Below, piece by piece: positions 1 to 11,549 of a stretch of DNA of 64,000 nucleotides. This stretch comes from Odobenus rosmarus divergens (Eukaryota; Chordata; Mammalia; Carnivora; Odobenidae), in the NCBI RefSeq assembly GCF_000321225.1, contig NW_004451890.1, forward strand, positions 62,001 through 126,000. The letters run 5' to 3'. Made by a program: the position numbers and the translations under genes. Below the pieces are notes generated by a model, which was not told where the DNA came from, ran no database searches, and was given only the letters and a program-made list of their open reading frames with translations. How positions within the stretch are numbered: position 1 is the stretch's first letter; each line of letters begins with the position of its first letter.

Positions 1-823
1 TTCTGGAAGCCCAAGATCAATTTTTACTTGCCCTTGGGCTTGTGGATAGCCATGGTGGATCTGAGTATGTCTGTGTGCATGTGCATGGCCATTGTTCAGT
101 GGAAACATCAGGCCCTTCTCTCACTTAAGAAATAGTAATTGAAATCTGGCCAGAGCTTTGGTGGATTCAGTTGTCTTAGCCACGACATACAGAGGCCTTG
201 ACTGCAAATTACTCATACCTCACTCTAATTGTCCACCTTTATTTGTGAACAGAGATATGGTACTTGTTTGGAAGACCAAGGAGGGAACTTCTGGAATAAT
301 GTGTGTTTGGTGGTAATGTTAGAAAAAGGAATGAAATCTACTATAGAATTAAGGGGCTAGGCTGTTTCAAAATATCAAAGTGCAGAGAGAAGGAAACAGA
401 GTGAAACTGGAGAAGGAAAGAAAAAGGACAGAAGTTAGTGAGGGACCTTTGGCCAGCCCACTGAGCTTTCCCACCAACACTGTTGGGAAGGACCACTTCT
501 ACAGAAGTAAGGCTGATATGTGAGGCCTGGCCAGGAATGGGTCTAGTTTTCTTCTTCCATGCAGAATTGCACCTTGGCTAGACCAGAGAGTGCTCTTGAA
601 ATTTCTTGGACAAATAGTTACCAAGTATATTTTCCTGCGTAATATTCTTTGACCTCAGATTCATAAATCTGAGCTGATTGGTATCCTCAATTCATGACAC
701 AATATTGATATCACCCTCTATTATCCCATTCCATTATTTTTGGCTGCTCTGTTCCTTCTTTTCATATCTCTAGCCCTCCTTCTATAGGCACTGACTCTTG
801 TGTGTATCACACATAATCTTGCT
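1..823. other. Unique non-coding sequence, nothing recognised
   Basis: Mixed-composition DNA with short stop-free frames only. I see no repeat consensus, no conserved motif and no splice-flanked exon that I could defend. Confidence 0.5.
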
Positions 824-1265
824 GTCTGTATTGGTTTTCTATTCCTGCCTTAACAAATTACCATAAACAGAAGCTTTAAACAACACAAACTTCTTATCTC
901 ACGGTTTATGTAGGTCAGAAGTCTAGCCAGCTTGGCTGGCCTCCCTGCTAAGGGTCTCACAAGGTTGAAATCCAGGAGTGCGCTGGCCTCGGTTCTCATC
1001 AGGGGGCTCAGGGTGGGGGGGGAATCTATTTCTTAGCTCATTCAAGTTGTTGGTTGTGTGGACACTCCTTGCTGGCTGTTGGTGGGAGTCATTCTTTGCA
1101 TCTAGAAGCCACTGCATTCCCTGGCTCGGAACCCTCTTCATCTTAAAGCTAGCAACGATGTGTTCAATCCTCCTGTACTTAGAATTTCTCTTATAAGTTT
1201 ACAAATTCACAGTTCTGGGGATTAGTGGGTGTGATCTTCTTGGAGGTCACAATTTTGCTTCCTAT
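824..1265 (-). mobile_element. MLT1-type ERVL-MaLR solo LTR, antisense
   Basis: The stretch reads like the reverse complement of an MLT1 LTR. Landmarks in order are 'aacaaattaccataaac', 'aaacaacacaaac', 'ttatctcacggttt', 'ggtcagaagtc' and, further in, 'ttgctggctgttgg' and 'ccctggctcgg'. These match the familiar antisense MLT1 pattern of a 'gtttgtggtaatttgtta' 3' end and a 'ccaacagccagcaag' middle. No retroviral internal region or partner LTR lies beside it, so it is a solo LTR. Divergence looks high. Sub-family is not assigned. The two short frames on both strands here (about 72 codons) are incidental. Confidence 0.75.
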
Positions 1266-1342
1266 TATGACCCAACTTTCATTTGCTTATTTACAAGACT
1301 AGCCTTAAAAAATTGTATGGTTTGTATATACTAAAAAATTAA

Positions 1343-1500
1343 GGGGGCACCTGGGTGGCTCAGTTGGTAAGTGTCCAACTCTTGATTTTGACTCAGGTCA
1401 TGATCTCAGGATCCTGAGATCATGCCCCACATCGGGCTTAAGATTCTCTCTCCCTCCCTCTCCCCCCTCTCTAAAAATAAAATAATAATTAAAAAAATTA
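1343..1500 (+). mobile_element. CanSINE (tRNA-derived carnivore SINE)
   Basis: It begins 'gggggcacctgggtggctc', continues through 'ctcaggtcatgatctcagg' and ends in a (TC)-rich tract and A-rich tail. The usual middle section is partly deleted (about 158 bp against about 200 bp). A short 'aaaaaatta' flank occurs on both sides and may be the target-site duplication. Confidence 0.93.
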
Positions 1501-1514
1501 CAGAAATAGTTTTG

Positions 1515-2260
1515 TGCATTAAATCTTACTTTCCTTTACTTGAAATCGTATTTTTAAATCTTTCCTGTTTATTATTTCTCCCCAATATGTAGCATTCTTT
1601 CATAGACATATATGAAATATACTGCATTTTATTTATCCATATTCCTAGCATGAATATCTGCATAAACAGAGCTGCAGTGAATATCTATGTCTGTATCTTG
1701 ATATGGTCCTGTGTATAAATTCCTGTGAGATGTTACATCCACGAATGGGATTGCGGGGTAATAGGTGAAGCAGGTCTAACTCCTTGAGGGGTTTCCGGGT
1801 TGGGCTCTAGAATGGCTGTCCCGGTTTGATTTCCATTAGCATGTGCATCAGTGCCCATTTGGCCACATCCTTGCCAGTGCTTTCTCTGCCAGTATTCAAT
1901 CTTGGCCCTGCCACTTTCTTGCTATGTACACTTTGATTAACATACTTAACATCTATTTCCCTCGGTTTCCTCCCCTGTAAAATGAAGTGACTCTTACTAG
2001 CATCTTCATAAAAGTATTATGAGGATTAAGTGAGTTTTGTCCAGAGCAGAGCCTGGCACATAAGAAGTTGTTGTTATTTTAGTTGATTTTCAAGTGTTTA
2101 CAATATAATAGGCATAAAGTCACATTTTTTTGGTTTTAATTTGCATTTTTTTCATGATTAGCGGGGTAGAGCATCACTTGATGTACTTATTAGCTGTCCA
2201 GATTTTCCTTTCCCTTTTTGTGACTTGCCTATTGTATCTTTAGTGAGTAAGAGTTTCCAG
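1515..2260 (-). mobile_element. Old L1 3' region, antisense, split by a MIR
   Basis: The left part (to about 1890) resembles the antisense 3' UTR of L1M elements. It reads 'tttatccatattcctagcat', 'gctgcagtgaatatc', 'gggattgcggggtaat', then 'ccattagcatgtgcatcagt'. After a MIR insert the same element resumes at about 2085 with 'ttaatttgcatttttttcat', 'gattagcggggtagagcatc' and 'acttgatgtac', the classic 'gatgattagtgatgttgagcatc' section. Both halves lie in the expected order. Confidence 0.65.
1890..2085 (+). mobile_element. MIR SINE nested in an antisense L1
   Basis: The core and tail follow the MIR consensus: 'ccctgccactttcttgctat', then 'tcggtttcctcccctgtaaa', 'tgaggattaagtgag' and 'agagcctggcacataag'. 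It separates two collinear parts of an L1 fragment, so on this reading it inserted after that L1. Confidence 0.85.
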
Positions 2261-2513
2261 TGTTTCATGGCCTATGTTCTTCCCCACAAATATCAAAGCC
2301 AAGTCCTCCATATGTCTAATATTTAAACTTGCTTACATACTGTGAACTGTGCAGGAAGATTCTGCCCTTGGAAGAGAATCACTGACAAATTACAGTTCTT
2401 GTTACACACCAGTGTGTCTCATAAGCATCCCTACCATGCGATCGTGCTCTGCCTCAGTCACGTCTTGTTCACTCTCCACCAATAGTTAGCCTCACTGCTT
2501 ACAGAATATCACC

Positions 2514-2723
2514 GTTGGGGCATCTGGGTGGCTTAGTCAGTTGAGTGTCAGACTCTTGATTTTGGCTCAAGTCATGATCTCAGGGTTGTGGGATCAAGCC
2601 CCATGTTGGGCTTCGTACTCAGTGCAGAGTCTGCTTGATATTCTCTCTCTCCCTCTCCCTCTGTCCCTCCCCTGACTCTCTTTCTCTCCAGTAAATAAAT
2701 AAATAAAATCTTAGGAAAAAAAG
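2514..2723 (+). mobile_element. CanSINE with a 10-bp target-site duplication
   Basis: Full-length element: 'ggggcatctgggtggctta' head, 'gctcaagtcatgatctcagg' body, (TC)-rich tract and 'aataaataaataaaatctt' tail. The flank 'agaatatcac' occurs at 2503-2512 and again at 2724-2733, marking an intact L1-mediated insertion. Substitutions in the pol III box regions suggest an older copy. Confidence 0.95.
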
Positions 2724-2739
2724 AGAATATCACTGGCAT

Positions 2740-4284
2740 TAGGGTTGTGTATTTGGTTCTGGTCTGGTTAGATCCCAGTTTTGCTAAATCTGTGCCTCAG
2801 GGACAAGTCTGTGGCCTCACCATCGACTAGTCCCAAAGAGGAAAGCATCAAAGAGGTCAGAGTCTGACTCCCTGTCACTCCATCTCCACTACCAGAAACA
2901 CAGCGGAAGGCCTAGGCAAGCCACACAAGTTATTATTGTTCAGGGCAAGGGCCATAATAAATGGGCTAGTCCACAAGCAAATTGACAAATGGAACTTTCT
3001 TATATGTATAGAAAGCTTGATTCATAACTTAAAAACAAAAGGAATTCAATTTACTGAAGCATTTCATGGAGTTAGAAATTGGTAAATTCAAACACCATCA
3101 AAATAATGAAACAGTCTCCTTTGTAACTCAATTGGATTATTTTTCATTTCTTAATTTTTAACCTTGTTAATTGTAAAGGTTGTTGATATATTATTTCTGA
3201 AAGGTTGCAAATAGGCTATAGTCTCTGTGTGGGTTTTAGCATACCCAAAGGGCAGTGTATTCTTATTGGTGTTCAGCATTCCATTTTTGTAAAATTTTTC
3301 AAGTTAATGTTTATTGCTTTGAGAATCTTTAATTAAAAATGACCACACGGCTCAAGAGGCAAACTCCCTAGAGGCTGGGCCCTGCAGGTGAGAGGGAATG
3401 ATATTGGGGCAGATGGCAGGATGTGGTCTGCTGGGATGGGAAGTCAGGTTCTACGGTTTGAAAAGGTCAGGATTAAGGAGTTCTGTTGTTTTCAAGAGTG
3501 AAGAGACCCCTGCTAGATCAACTGGTGTTTGGAGCCACAGTTTTAGCTGATTTGGGATAATTGATAAAGAGGTTCTCTCCTAAATGAGTACAGACAGTAC
3601 AACACTTCCAAACCAATGGTGTATTTTAAAGTCTCCCTCCCAGGCTATAGCATTTGGGAAAAAACATTGGCATCCATTGATATTTGGGCACATCTATAAA
3701 AATAATTTTGGTAATAACCAAGCACCATGGAGTGAGGATTTTTCCCCACCTTATCCTCAAATGCCACAGTGAATTGTGAAAAAGTCAATCCATTTTCACC
3801 CAAACAGGGAGGAAATGCATCTGCACAGGGCCTGCCACAGGATTCTCCTGAAGACATTTACCTGTGAACAGTTTACTGGGCCAGTGAGTTGTCTCAGCTC
3901 TTAGCACATGTCCAGTATCTATGGACGTGAACCTTATAATCTATGTGATGGCTTTTCCAATTCAATCAGGCAACAACTTGAATTCAGGGGCCCTTTCCTG
4001 AGGGAGAACACTTGGTAATTTCTGGTCTGGTCAGGAATTTGTCTGACTACTCTGTCTCAGAGGATTTCCTTATGTTTCCATTTTGCTCACATTTCCCAGG
4101 GACATTCTTCTAACCAAATGTACCAGAATATGGTAATAGGAAACTTTTGCCTTTATTTTCTGTAAATCCAACCTTAGAACAAAGAATTCTGGAGTGGAGT
4201 CCCTGCTATGACTCAGAAGACTCCAGTTAAAAGAGCTGTTGGTGAAAGGTCATCACATAACAAAGGGAGTGTCCATAAATTATA
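2740..4284. other. Unique sequence, nothing recognised
   Basis: AT-rich DNA in the middle (about 2950-3350) and mixed composition elsewhere. Only short, featureless reading frames are present (62 codons plus at 3584, 70 codons minus at 3645, overlapping each other). I see no repeat consensus or regulatory signature. Confidence 0.45.
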
Positions 4285-4530
4285 ATTAAGAACAATAATA
4301 ACTACTAACACTTACTAGAGATTACAAATATTTTTGAACATCATGCTAAGCCCTTTAAATGCATTATCTCACTTACTCTTCTCAATGACCCTATGATGTA
4401 GATATTATGATCATTATTTCCACTTTACAACGAGGAAATTGAAATACAAAGAGGATCACTAACTTGCCCAAGCTAGTAATTAAAGGGCCTGGGACTGAGC
4501 CTGATTTTGTGTGATTCCAGAGCCCCAGCT
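4285..4530 (-). mobile_element. MIR SINE, antisense
   Basis: It follows the reversed MIR consensus from end to end: 'aataataactactaacactt', 'catgctaagccctttaaatg', 'ccctatgatgtagat', 'ccactttacaacgaggaaa', 'aacttgcccaagctagtaat' and 'gggactgagcctgatt'. About 240 bp, close to complete. Confidence 0.9.
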
Positions 4531-4534
4531 ATCA

Positions 4535-6175
4535 ACCATCACTATATTAACTGCTACCCCAGCTGAAAAAGTTCAGGTTTTATCACCTACTACGTATGCT
4601 GTGAGGGATGCAAGGGGGATTGCACGTGTTTATAATGAGGGTCCAGACAGTGGTTCAGGCCATAAGTACTCAGTCTTTGGCAGAAGAGAAATCTCTGTGG
4701 GCTGGAGTTGTCAGGGATGTATGTGGTAGGTGGGTCTAGAAAAATGGGAGAGGATCTGGCCAACACTTTAAAGAAGAGGATGCTTTCTAGATAGCAAGAT
4801 AAACTAAATAACCACCTCCCCACACACCTGAAAACATTAAAAAAAAAAAGACAATTGAGTCTTATAATAGACTGTCTTCTGACCAGTGGCTAGGATAATG
4901 TTATGAAGTCCTATGACAACTCTTGCTTTCTCAAGAAAAGCTGTTATTGTTATCACTTATTCCAGGAGACAGGGAAAGATCTATATCTGAAAGACCTGCC
5001 CTGAAGACCTCATTCTAAGGCCTGGTGTAATGAAGCTAGTCAGATACCAAGGTTCTTACTACTTTTCAACACTTGGAAAGATTCCAAAATGGCAGCTGTT
5101 TCAACAGACCCATGAAGTATTAATGGAATTTTGTCTAGAAGGAATAATTTACTTGGGCATGCCAACTCAGAAGCAAGGATCAAGACGAACTTGGGCCACT
5201 GATAGGAACATAGCTCTCCTCTTCTGAACGAAGAGGTGATATGATGGAAGGAAGAGCTTGCCTTTTGTCGGTTGTGTCCTCTGGTCCGTGGCATGGTCTT
5301 CTCCATCCTGAATTATTGGGTGACATAACATGCACTCCAGCAGAACATATTATTATTATTCAGGAGTGAGTGACTTGAAATCGAAATGCTCACACGGTTG
5401 TGAACTCCAACAGCATTAAAAATAAATCCCTTTATCTGTTCTACATTCCTGTGTTGGTATTCTTTTCCATTGGAGCCCCCTTTAAAAGATGTGTGGCCTG
5501 CACGTTGAACAAGATCGAATGTGACTTTGCAAAAATAGAATGCCTGGTCTCTCCTCTTTCCCTCTGCACTCGACAATGCAAGATAAATTCACTCCACGGG
5601 AACCTTTTGTGGGCTGTACTGCTCAGGCAATTTGCAGTTTGCTGGGGGAAAGGCAGCTCACGCTACATTTATCACCCCCTGCCGCCAGCTACAATTCAAC
5701 CCACTTCGAACCACTGAGCAGAGGTACTGATGGGGGCTCTGGCATTAGAATTCCACATCATAATGGAAGTGCAGGGAAGCAAAAGACAAATGTATCAGGG
5801 CCACTCCAGGTCTTCACTAAGGAAAGGGTCAAAAGTATGACACTGGGTGATGGGGACCAAAGATGAGTGTTTTACAATAATAAAAAATATGATTGCATTT
5901 TTCCTCCTCTTTTATATTTTTCCTTCTGGTTATCCTTGCTCAAATAGTGAGTTTTCTATTATTATCAGAATCATCAACTCATATCATGAGTGGTAGCTTC
6001 AATTTTACTCTACAATACCTATACAACTCAACATTGCCCAAACAAAAATACAAGGACATGACCTGTCTTCCTTTTCTTCTTCTACTTCACCCAGGGGCTT
6101 GTTCTCTAAAACAACCAGAGAGACAGACAAAATGAACAACAGAAAATGTGTATAGCTGGCTGGTTGGGTGGGGTT
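4535..6175. other. Unique sequence, nothing recognised
   Basis: There are several overlapping short frames on both strands (up to about 108 codons at 5540-5866 plus). None has a signal peptide, domain motif or intact gene context, and they overlap one another in a chance-like way. A 'tattattatt' run at about 5350 is the only low-complexity sequence. Confidence 0.45.
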
Positions 6176-6178
6176 AAT

Positions 6179-6560
6179 ATATTAGTCAGCATAGGCTAGG
6201 TTATGCTACAGAAAAGAGCAACTCCCAAATTTCCCCAAACCAAAGTGTATTTCTCATGAAAGTCAAGGGAGGAGTCTGCATTACATGGCTGCTCAGGGGC
6301 CCAGGCTGATGGGTCACAAGTTTGTTGTGGCACCATCTAGAACACACAGACCTGTCAATGGTTCTGGCAGAAGAAGAATCTGCTGAAGGGTCGCCCACTG
6401 GCAATGAAGTTCTTTGAAGCACATCCTTTCCAATCATAGGCTATTGTCCAGAACCAGTCACATGATCTACCTAACTGCAAGCAGTTGAGGGAGTATAATG
6501 CTCTTGTGTGCCTAGAAGGAGGGGAGAATTGGTCATGGGTGAACCCTAGAAGTGTTTACT
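6179..6560 (-). mobile_element. MaLR/MLT1-like LTR, antisense
   Basis: It starts 'atattagtcagcataggcta', runs through 'ggttatgctacagaaaagag' and 'actcccaaatttccccaaac', then 'ggcccaggctgatggg', 'ccaatcataggctattgtcc' and 'agaaccagtcacatg'. This is the reversed pattern of an old LTR whose sense 3' end reads roughly 'gttactgcagcataacctagcc'. I place it in the ERVL-MaLR group by recall. No internal retroviral genes are present. Confidence 0.6.
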
Positions 6561-6599
6561 ACTGTTGTATCATGTCTCTACTATAGGTTGGATTAGTGA

Positions 6600-8180
6600 A
6601 GTAGAACTAAATGGAATGATGGTGTTTGTTTGTTTTAAATAAACCCAGTATACTTACCATTTATTCTTATTTCTAGTTATAGCCATGTTCACCAATGGTC
6701 AAACAGTCATAGGATTTTGGTACTAAAAGGACTAAATCAATCCCCTAATTGAAAGGATAAGAAGACTGAGGCCTGGGGAGGTTGTGACTTGTCCATGGCC
6801 TCACCATTGTCATCAAAGACAGGTTAATTTTCAGGCTAGTACTCTCTCTACATCAAGTTGCCTTCCTGTTGTATCCCTTGGATGGCATCAGGGGGAGTGT
6901 GATCTCAGAAGGCAATGTGGTACAAGTCTGACCAATAATGAAGTGAGACACAATGAGATTCAGTGACAAAATGGACAGCATATGACTTTACTTTCAGTGC
7001 TACCACCCAATGTATTCATTACTCTGTTTAGAACTGATATATTTTTACATTATTGATCCATTTTTCTATCTGTTATTATTATTTTTGACTTGTTAATTAT
7101 CACAGTAATGGCAAATTTTTCCCTTTAATTCACCTCAAGGTTCACATTTGGTCCTAAGGCCATGCCTTGATCCATGGCAACGTATCCTAATGTTTTTATG
7201 CCATGGTACACATAGAAAATATTAATATTGGATAGTATGATGGAGTAAAGCCAATGAAGCTGTTCAATTCTTGGGACAATTGCTCATGAATTCTGGCTGC
7301 TTCAGGTCCCAGCCTGGCTGCCTGAGGAGCTGAGGATCAGTACCATGGAACACCAGTAACCCAGTCATGATGCATAGGTTGAGATGCTCTGGCATTCAGA
7401 AAAGAGTGCTGAGCTGGACATAAGATTCTCTTTCACAGTGGTTGGATTTGAGGTCAGAATTATGTCTGTATTTATCTGTGCTGATGTGAATGCTCGGAAA
7501 GGGGTATTGGTTACAAGTGATAGTTAGAAGGAAAAAAGTCACCTCACCTTGACCCCACTTGATCAGGGAAGGCTTCTTGGAAGAATTAGATTTTCAGCAA
7601 TGTTTAGGGAATGGCTACCCACACCAAGTTGGAATTCACAGACAAGCTTGTAACCCTGGAATGTTATTTGGGGCCATTCTGGAGGTATAATGAAGCCATT
7701 TTAAATAAGGGATATTTTCAGCATAAAATGCTTAACAGATCAAATGCCTCTAGGCTTCTGCTGGTTTCAGAGGAGGCAGAATGGGAAGCCACACTGATGA
7801 AACACTGCTAACAGGCAAATGTTCCCTTTTGGCTTGAGGTGAGCAGCTCACGGGGTGTAACTTAGGTGGGAACTCTTTGGTGGCCAGCTTAGGTAATGAG
7901 CATCTGCTGGGAAGACCTTGTGAGCATTATTTGTGCCAATGTCTGTGCAAAAATATCCCTTCCCTTTATGGTGCGGGGTTTGAAAGGAAAATGGCATCCT
8001 ATTGGATAAAAAGGGTTTGATCACTGTCTAGCCCTATCTTTTTGGTCCTTTATAATTCTTTTCTATGTCACTGTTTGACATCTATCATTATAATGCTGCC
8101 AGACAATTTTCTCCCTCCCTTTATACTACATGGAGTTCTCTTTGTTAAAAACATGATGCTAATGTTGTTTCAACTGAGAG
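6600..8180. other. Mostly unique sequence; a weak MIR-like scrap at 6690-6830
   Basis: Around 6740-6830 the words 'gataagaagactgaggcctg' and 'gtgacttgtccatggcctca' resemble the 'aaactgaggcccagagagg' core shared by MIR-family SINEs, but too weakly to annotate firmly. The rest (to the TG repeat) shows nothing I recognise. Confidence 0.4.
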
Positions 8181-8209
8181 AGTGTATGTGTGTGTGTGTG
8201 TGTGTGTGT
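8181..8209 (+). repeat. (TG)n dinucleotide microsatellite
   Basis: About 29 bp of nearly perfect GT/TG repeat with one early 'tatg' interruption. Likely to be length-polymorphic. Confidence 0.95.
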
Positions 8210-8423
8210 TTTGAGTATGGACAAACTTGTTTATGGGGCATGGACAGAAGGCTGGAATTTCGTTCTAACATATTCACTGACTCTCTCCCCAGCAACCCAG
8301 ATGCTGTGGAATTGACAGAAATAGGTCAGGACAGGAATTGTCCTATCTCAGCATATTACAAGGTGGGTGTGACAAGTGAGTGAGTTGTCAGTTCAGAGAC
8401 AGAAGTAGGAAAAACCAGAGATG

Positions 8424-8535
8424 GGTAGGGTGACCATATAATTTATCATCCACACTGTGACATTTATGAGAATGAAAGGGGGTGCTATTAATAATTACAC
8501 TGGGACAACGTGTATAAATTGGGACTGCCCTAGGC
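8424..8535 (+). mobile_element. Possible old DNA-transposon MITE fragment
   Basis: The left edge 'gtagggtgaccatataattt' followed by 'atcatccacactgtgac' resembles a mammal-wide MITE whose ends read 'agggtgaccata'. Further in, 'gggggtgctattaataa' and 'actgggacaacgtgtataaa' fit the interior. The right terminal repeat is not convincing, so it is probably truncated. Confidence 0.4.
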
Positions 8536-8539
8536 AATC

Positions 8540-9240
8540 TGAGATGAATAGTGAGTGTGGGGATGGGCTGTGTTAAAATGCCAGGAGGGGAGCAGCCACA
8601 TAATAGAACCTCGTCTTTCCGCTGGAATGGAGTCAGGAGCATGGCCAATGCTATACACTGGAATAACATAATGAAATTGCAAAAAACTGAATGGGTTCAG
8701 TGGGAGAACCAAGGTCTTCCATGGTTAATACAGACTTAAAAGTAAGTAAGAGCTAACAAGAATTATGATTGGAAGGTGGGAGCCGCGTGGACATGGAGTA
8801 ATCCAGGGTGGTGGGTTGTTAGTTCCTTTAGAAGGCCAACAACTGTCTCCCTTCCACTACAGAAATCTTATCAACCAGCTAAAAGTAAAGTTCCTTATAC
8901 TTGACATCTGTTGGCAACAGGAGATCCACTTAAGAAAGAAGCAGTCTAGCACTGCCCTGTGTAAAGATGAAGTGCTAAGAGTACAGGGCATTTCTGGTAG
9001 AGAACTGTCAGTAATGATGGGAATAGTCCACTCAGGAAACACCCTCTATATTCCATTCCAATTTGTATTCTACACACGAGACTAATATTGGATACAGTAA
9101 AGTGAAAAATAAAAGCCCAAGAATGTCTATAAATGAAGTCTTCTTCTTCAAGATGATACATTTGGAGAACCTAGAGTTTGTTGAGAATCCTAGGAACACT
9201 GATCTTTTAGGGGAAAGCACCTGATACTCAGCAGACCTCA
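8540..9240. other. Unique sequence, nothing recognised
   Basis: Overlapping 60-106-codon frames occur on both strands, including a 106-codon plus-strand frame at 8765-9085. None has recognisable domain content. No repeat consensus seen. Confidence 0.45.
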
Positions 9241-9242
9241 TT

Positions 9243-9510
9243 ATTTCATTCACTCATTCACTCACTCATTCATTCATTCATTCATTCATTTAATTGAGTA
9301 TCTACTATTTTATTAATTGAGTACCTACTAGTAGCTAGGCCCCATACTTGAAACAAGGGAAATGGAGAGAAATGAAACATGGTCCCTACTTTGGAGGAAC
9401 AGTCATTCTAGTAGGCAAATTGTAAGAAATTACACTGTAATAGTAAAGTGCTGGCATAGGAAGGGATAAAGTGTTAAGGAGAGTCAGAGAAGTGACCATT
9501 TGGGCTCAAG
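9243..9510 (-). mobile_element. L2 LINE 3' end, antisense, with (CATT)n tail
   Basis: The 3' tail appears reversed as an expanded (TTCA/CATT)n run at about 9243-9290. It is followed by 'ttgagtacctactagtagct', 'acatggtccctactttgga', 'cagtcattctagtaggcaaa' and 'aagtgctggcataggaagg'. This is the expected antisense order for an L2 3' end. The tail repeat has been extended into a microsatellite. Confidence 0.75.
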
Positions 9511-9514
9511 TTTA

Positions 9515-10915
9515 GAGGGTATATTGGACTTTGACAAGTACATCAGGTAAAATATTTCCAGCCCAGTGAGATAACAAAAGGAACTAAGATATAACAAGGA
9601 CATGGAGTGTTTTGGAAGGGGATACAAGCTTAGCTAGCCTGAAGAGTTGGTGTAGGGAGGCCAAGAGTGAGTGGCAGAAAATTAAATCTGGGCTGTGTTG
9701 GGCTGCTGGATTCCAGGTATCAAAGTATAATGGTGGCAAAGGAGGAGACTCTAAAGACCTGAGAGGAGAAGGAAGGGTATGGGAAGCTATCAATCCAACA
9801 GAAAAAGAGAAAACATGTAGGAGAAACATAGAGACATAGATATCCATTGAGAGAGGAGCAAAATTCTCAAAAGAACCATTACAAGGTCTAAGAGGCACAC
9901 AATTCTCCCAGGGGAATTGGCCTGGGAACTGGCCTGACTCATGAACCTTCACTGCTGTTCTCTGTGAACTGTGAACTGACTTCCCTTAACTGCCTTTCTG
10001 AGCCTAGGACCTGTGGCTCAGACTCTGGTTCTGGGGCCGCTGGGACTCAGCCCAGATGTTAGGGTAATGACACCACAAAGCCTTCCCATAAAGGGACAGA
10101 TCCAGCCCATACCTTGCCTCTAAGAAACATCTATGGGTAGACAAAGCAGAGTGGGGTTTTTTTGTTTGTTTTTTAAACTCTGCTCTTCAAAGCAAAGATG
10201 GGGACCCAGTGCATGGGGAGGGCGAACTGGGCTCTGTGGTTGGAAGCTCTGCCAGGAGCCCAGGGCCCACCCTTTGGCAAGTTCTGTGGCCAGGTTTTAA
10301 GGAGGCAGTCAAGGAAAATGCTGGTGCTTTACTACGATGCCAAGCTACCTGCTGGCACAGATTAGCTTGAACAAAGGCCACATTTATGTGAAACAAATGT
10401 AGGTCCCTAGATCCTGGGCCATGTATTTAATAAGGGGCTCTTAGACCCACTGTGGTTCTGCTCACTTATTGTCCCACCAGGCTGGCTCCCAGGCAATCCA
10501 GATAAAGATGGGAACTTGGCTCCAAAGCTTAGCTTACCCCCATCATTATGGCAACGGAATATACAAACCCGGATTGTCAAACAAACACACAGATGCAAGG
10601 GTATATTTCTTATTTATTCATTTTGCAATTCTGCTTCTTTTGGGAAAGTGAGGATTGTTGCCCTCAGCCCAGTAGCATGTGACTGTACTGAAGGCCACGG
10701 GAAACAACAACCAGCTCTTTCAAGCCCAACGCAGGCTGGCAGGGGCTGAGAGGGCAAGCAAGGAAGGTGGGGGGGTATGGGACCAGAACCCTGCAGTCCC
10801 TATTTTCATCCTTACTTCTCCATAAAGACACATCAGTTAAGAACATGGTTCCTTTTGGTCACAGGTATATGACTTCCACCCAGAATCTTGTGGCCATTCA
10901 TTACAAGGATAGGGA
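9515..10915. other. Unique sequence, apart from one member of a 57-bp duplicate
   Basis: No transposon consensus is visible. It holds the left member of a near-identical 57-bp duplicate (9915-9971). A short poly-T interruption lies at about 10157-10175. Frames up to 122 codons (9584-9952 minus) have no identifiable product. Confidence 0.45.
9915..9971 (+). repeat. Left copy of a 57-bp dispersed direct repeat
   Basis: This segment ('aattggcctgggaactgg' to 'ctgtgaactg') recurs at 11726-11782 in the same orientation with only two mismatches. The sequence around the two copies is otherwise unrelated. I do not recognise it as part of a known transposon. Confidence 0.9.
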
Positions 10916-10919
10916 CAAA

Positions 10920-11545
10920 AGTGTCATTCATTTGTTCAATAACTATTTATTGAACAATGATCACATGCCAGGGACTGCACCCAGTGCTCTGGATACAGTG
11001 ACATAAAAGATGGCTAATGTCCAGGTAGGGGTTTATATTCTGATGTAAGATATGAACAATGAATGAATGAATAAGAAAAATAATTACAGATTAAATTATA
11101 ATACCTAACACTCTTATATAAAGCATAATGGCTTTGTTCTAAGTCCTTATATATGTGTATTAGGCTTATTGTTATTAAATTGTTCACATTGGACCATTTT
11201 TGAAACCCCCCCATGGCAATTTCGTAGATTTAACCCAATATTAAGTCAGTTAATATATACAACAACCCTAGGTACTATTATGACCATTTAATCAATAGGA
11301 AGTGGAGACAAGCAAGACTAAGTAGGTTGCCCAAATTTGTGAAGTGAGTCTGTGACAGAATCTGATTCAAATACAGGCAATTTGGCTTCAGGATGCATGC
11401 TCTTAACTGTTACATTATCTGCACACAAGTTGAGGGGTCAGGGAGAAAGTGGAAAAGACCTTGTAGAATAGATGGTGAAGGAAAGCCTCTCTAAGGAAGA
11501 CATTTGAGCTGAGAGCTGAAGGATGAGAATAATCCTGCCATGAAA
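10920..11545 (-). mobile_element. L2 LINE 3' end, antisense, split by a MIR
   Basis: The left part (10920-11090) reads 'cattcatttgttcaataact', 'atttattgaacaatgatcac', 'atgccagggactgcacccag' and 'ctctggatacagtgacataa'. The right part (about 11440-11545) continues with 'aaggaaagcctctctaagga', 'agacatttgagctgagagct' and 'gaaggatgag', which is the next block of the same L2 3' consensus. A MIR occupies the gap. Confidence 0.8.
11092..11430 (-). mobile_element. MIR SINE, antisense, nested in L2
   Basis: Reversed MIR words occur in order: 'taatacctaacactcttata', 'ttctaagtccttatata', 'caacaaccctaggtactatt', 'gtaggttgcccaaatttgtg' and 'tctgtgacagaatctgattc'. About 75 bp near 11161-11240 does not fit the consensus and may be a further small insertion. 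Confidence 0.75.
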
Positions 11546-11549
11546 TGAC

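Noticed and set aside
9243..9291. Regularly spaced CATT units as an array of protein-binding sites or CRISPR-like array
   Set aside because: It is a simple tetranucleotide expansion of the L2 3' tail. No spacer-repeat architecture exists anywhere in the window.
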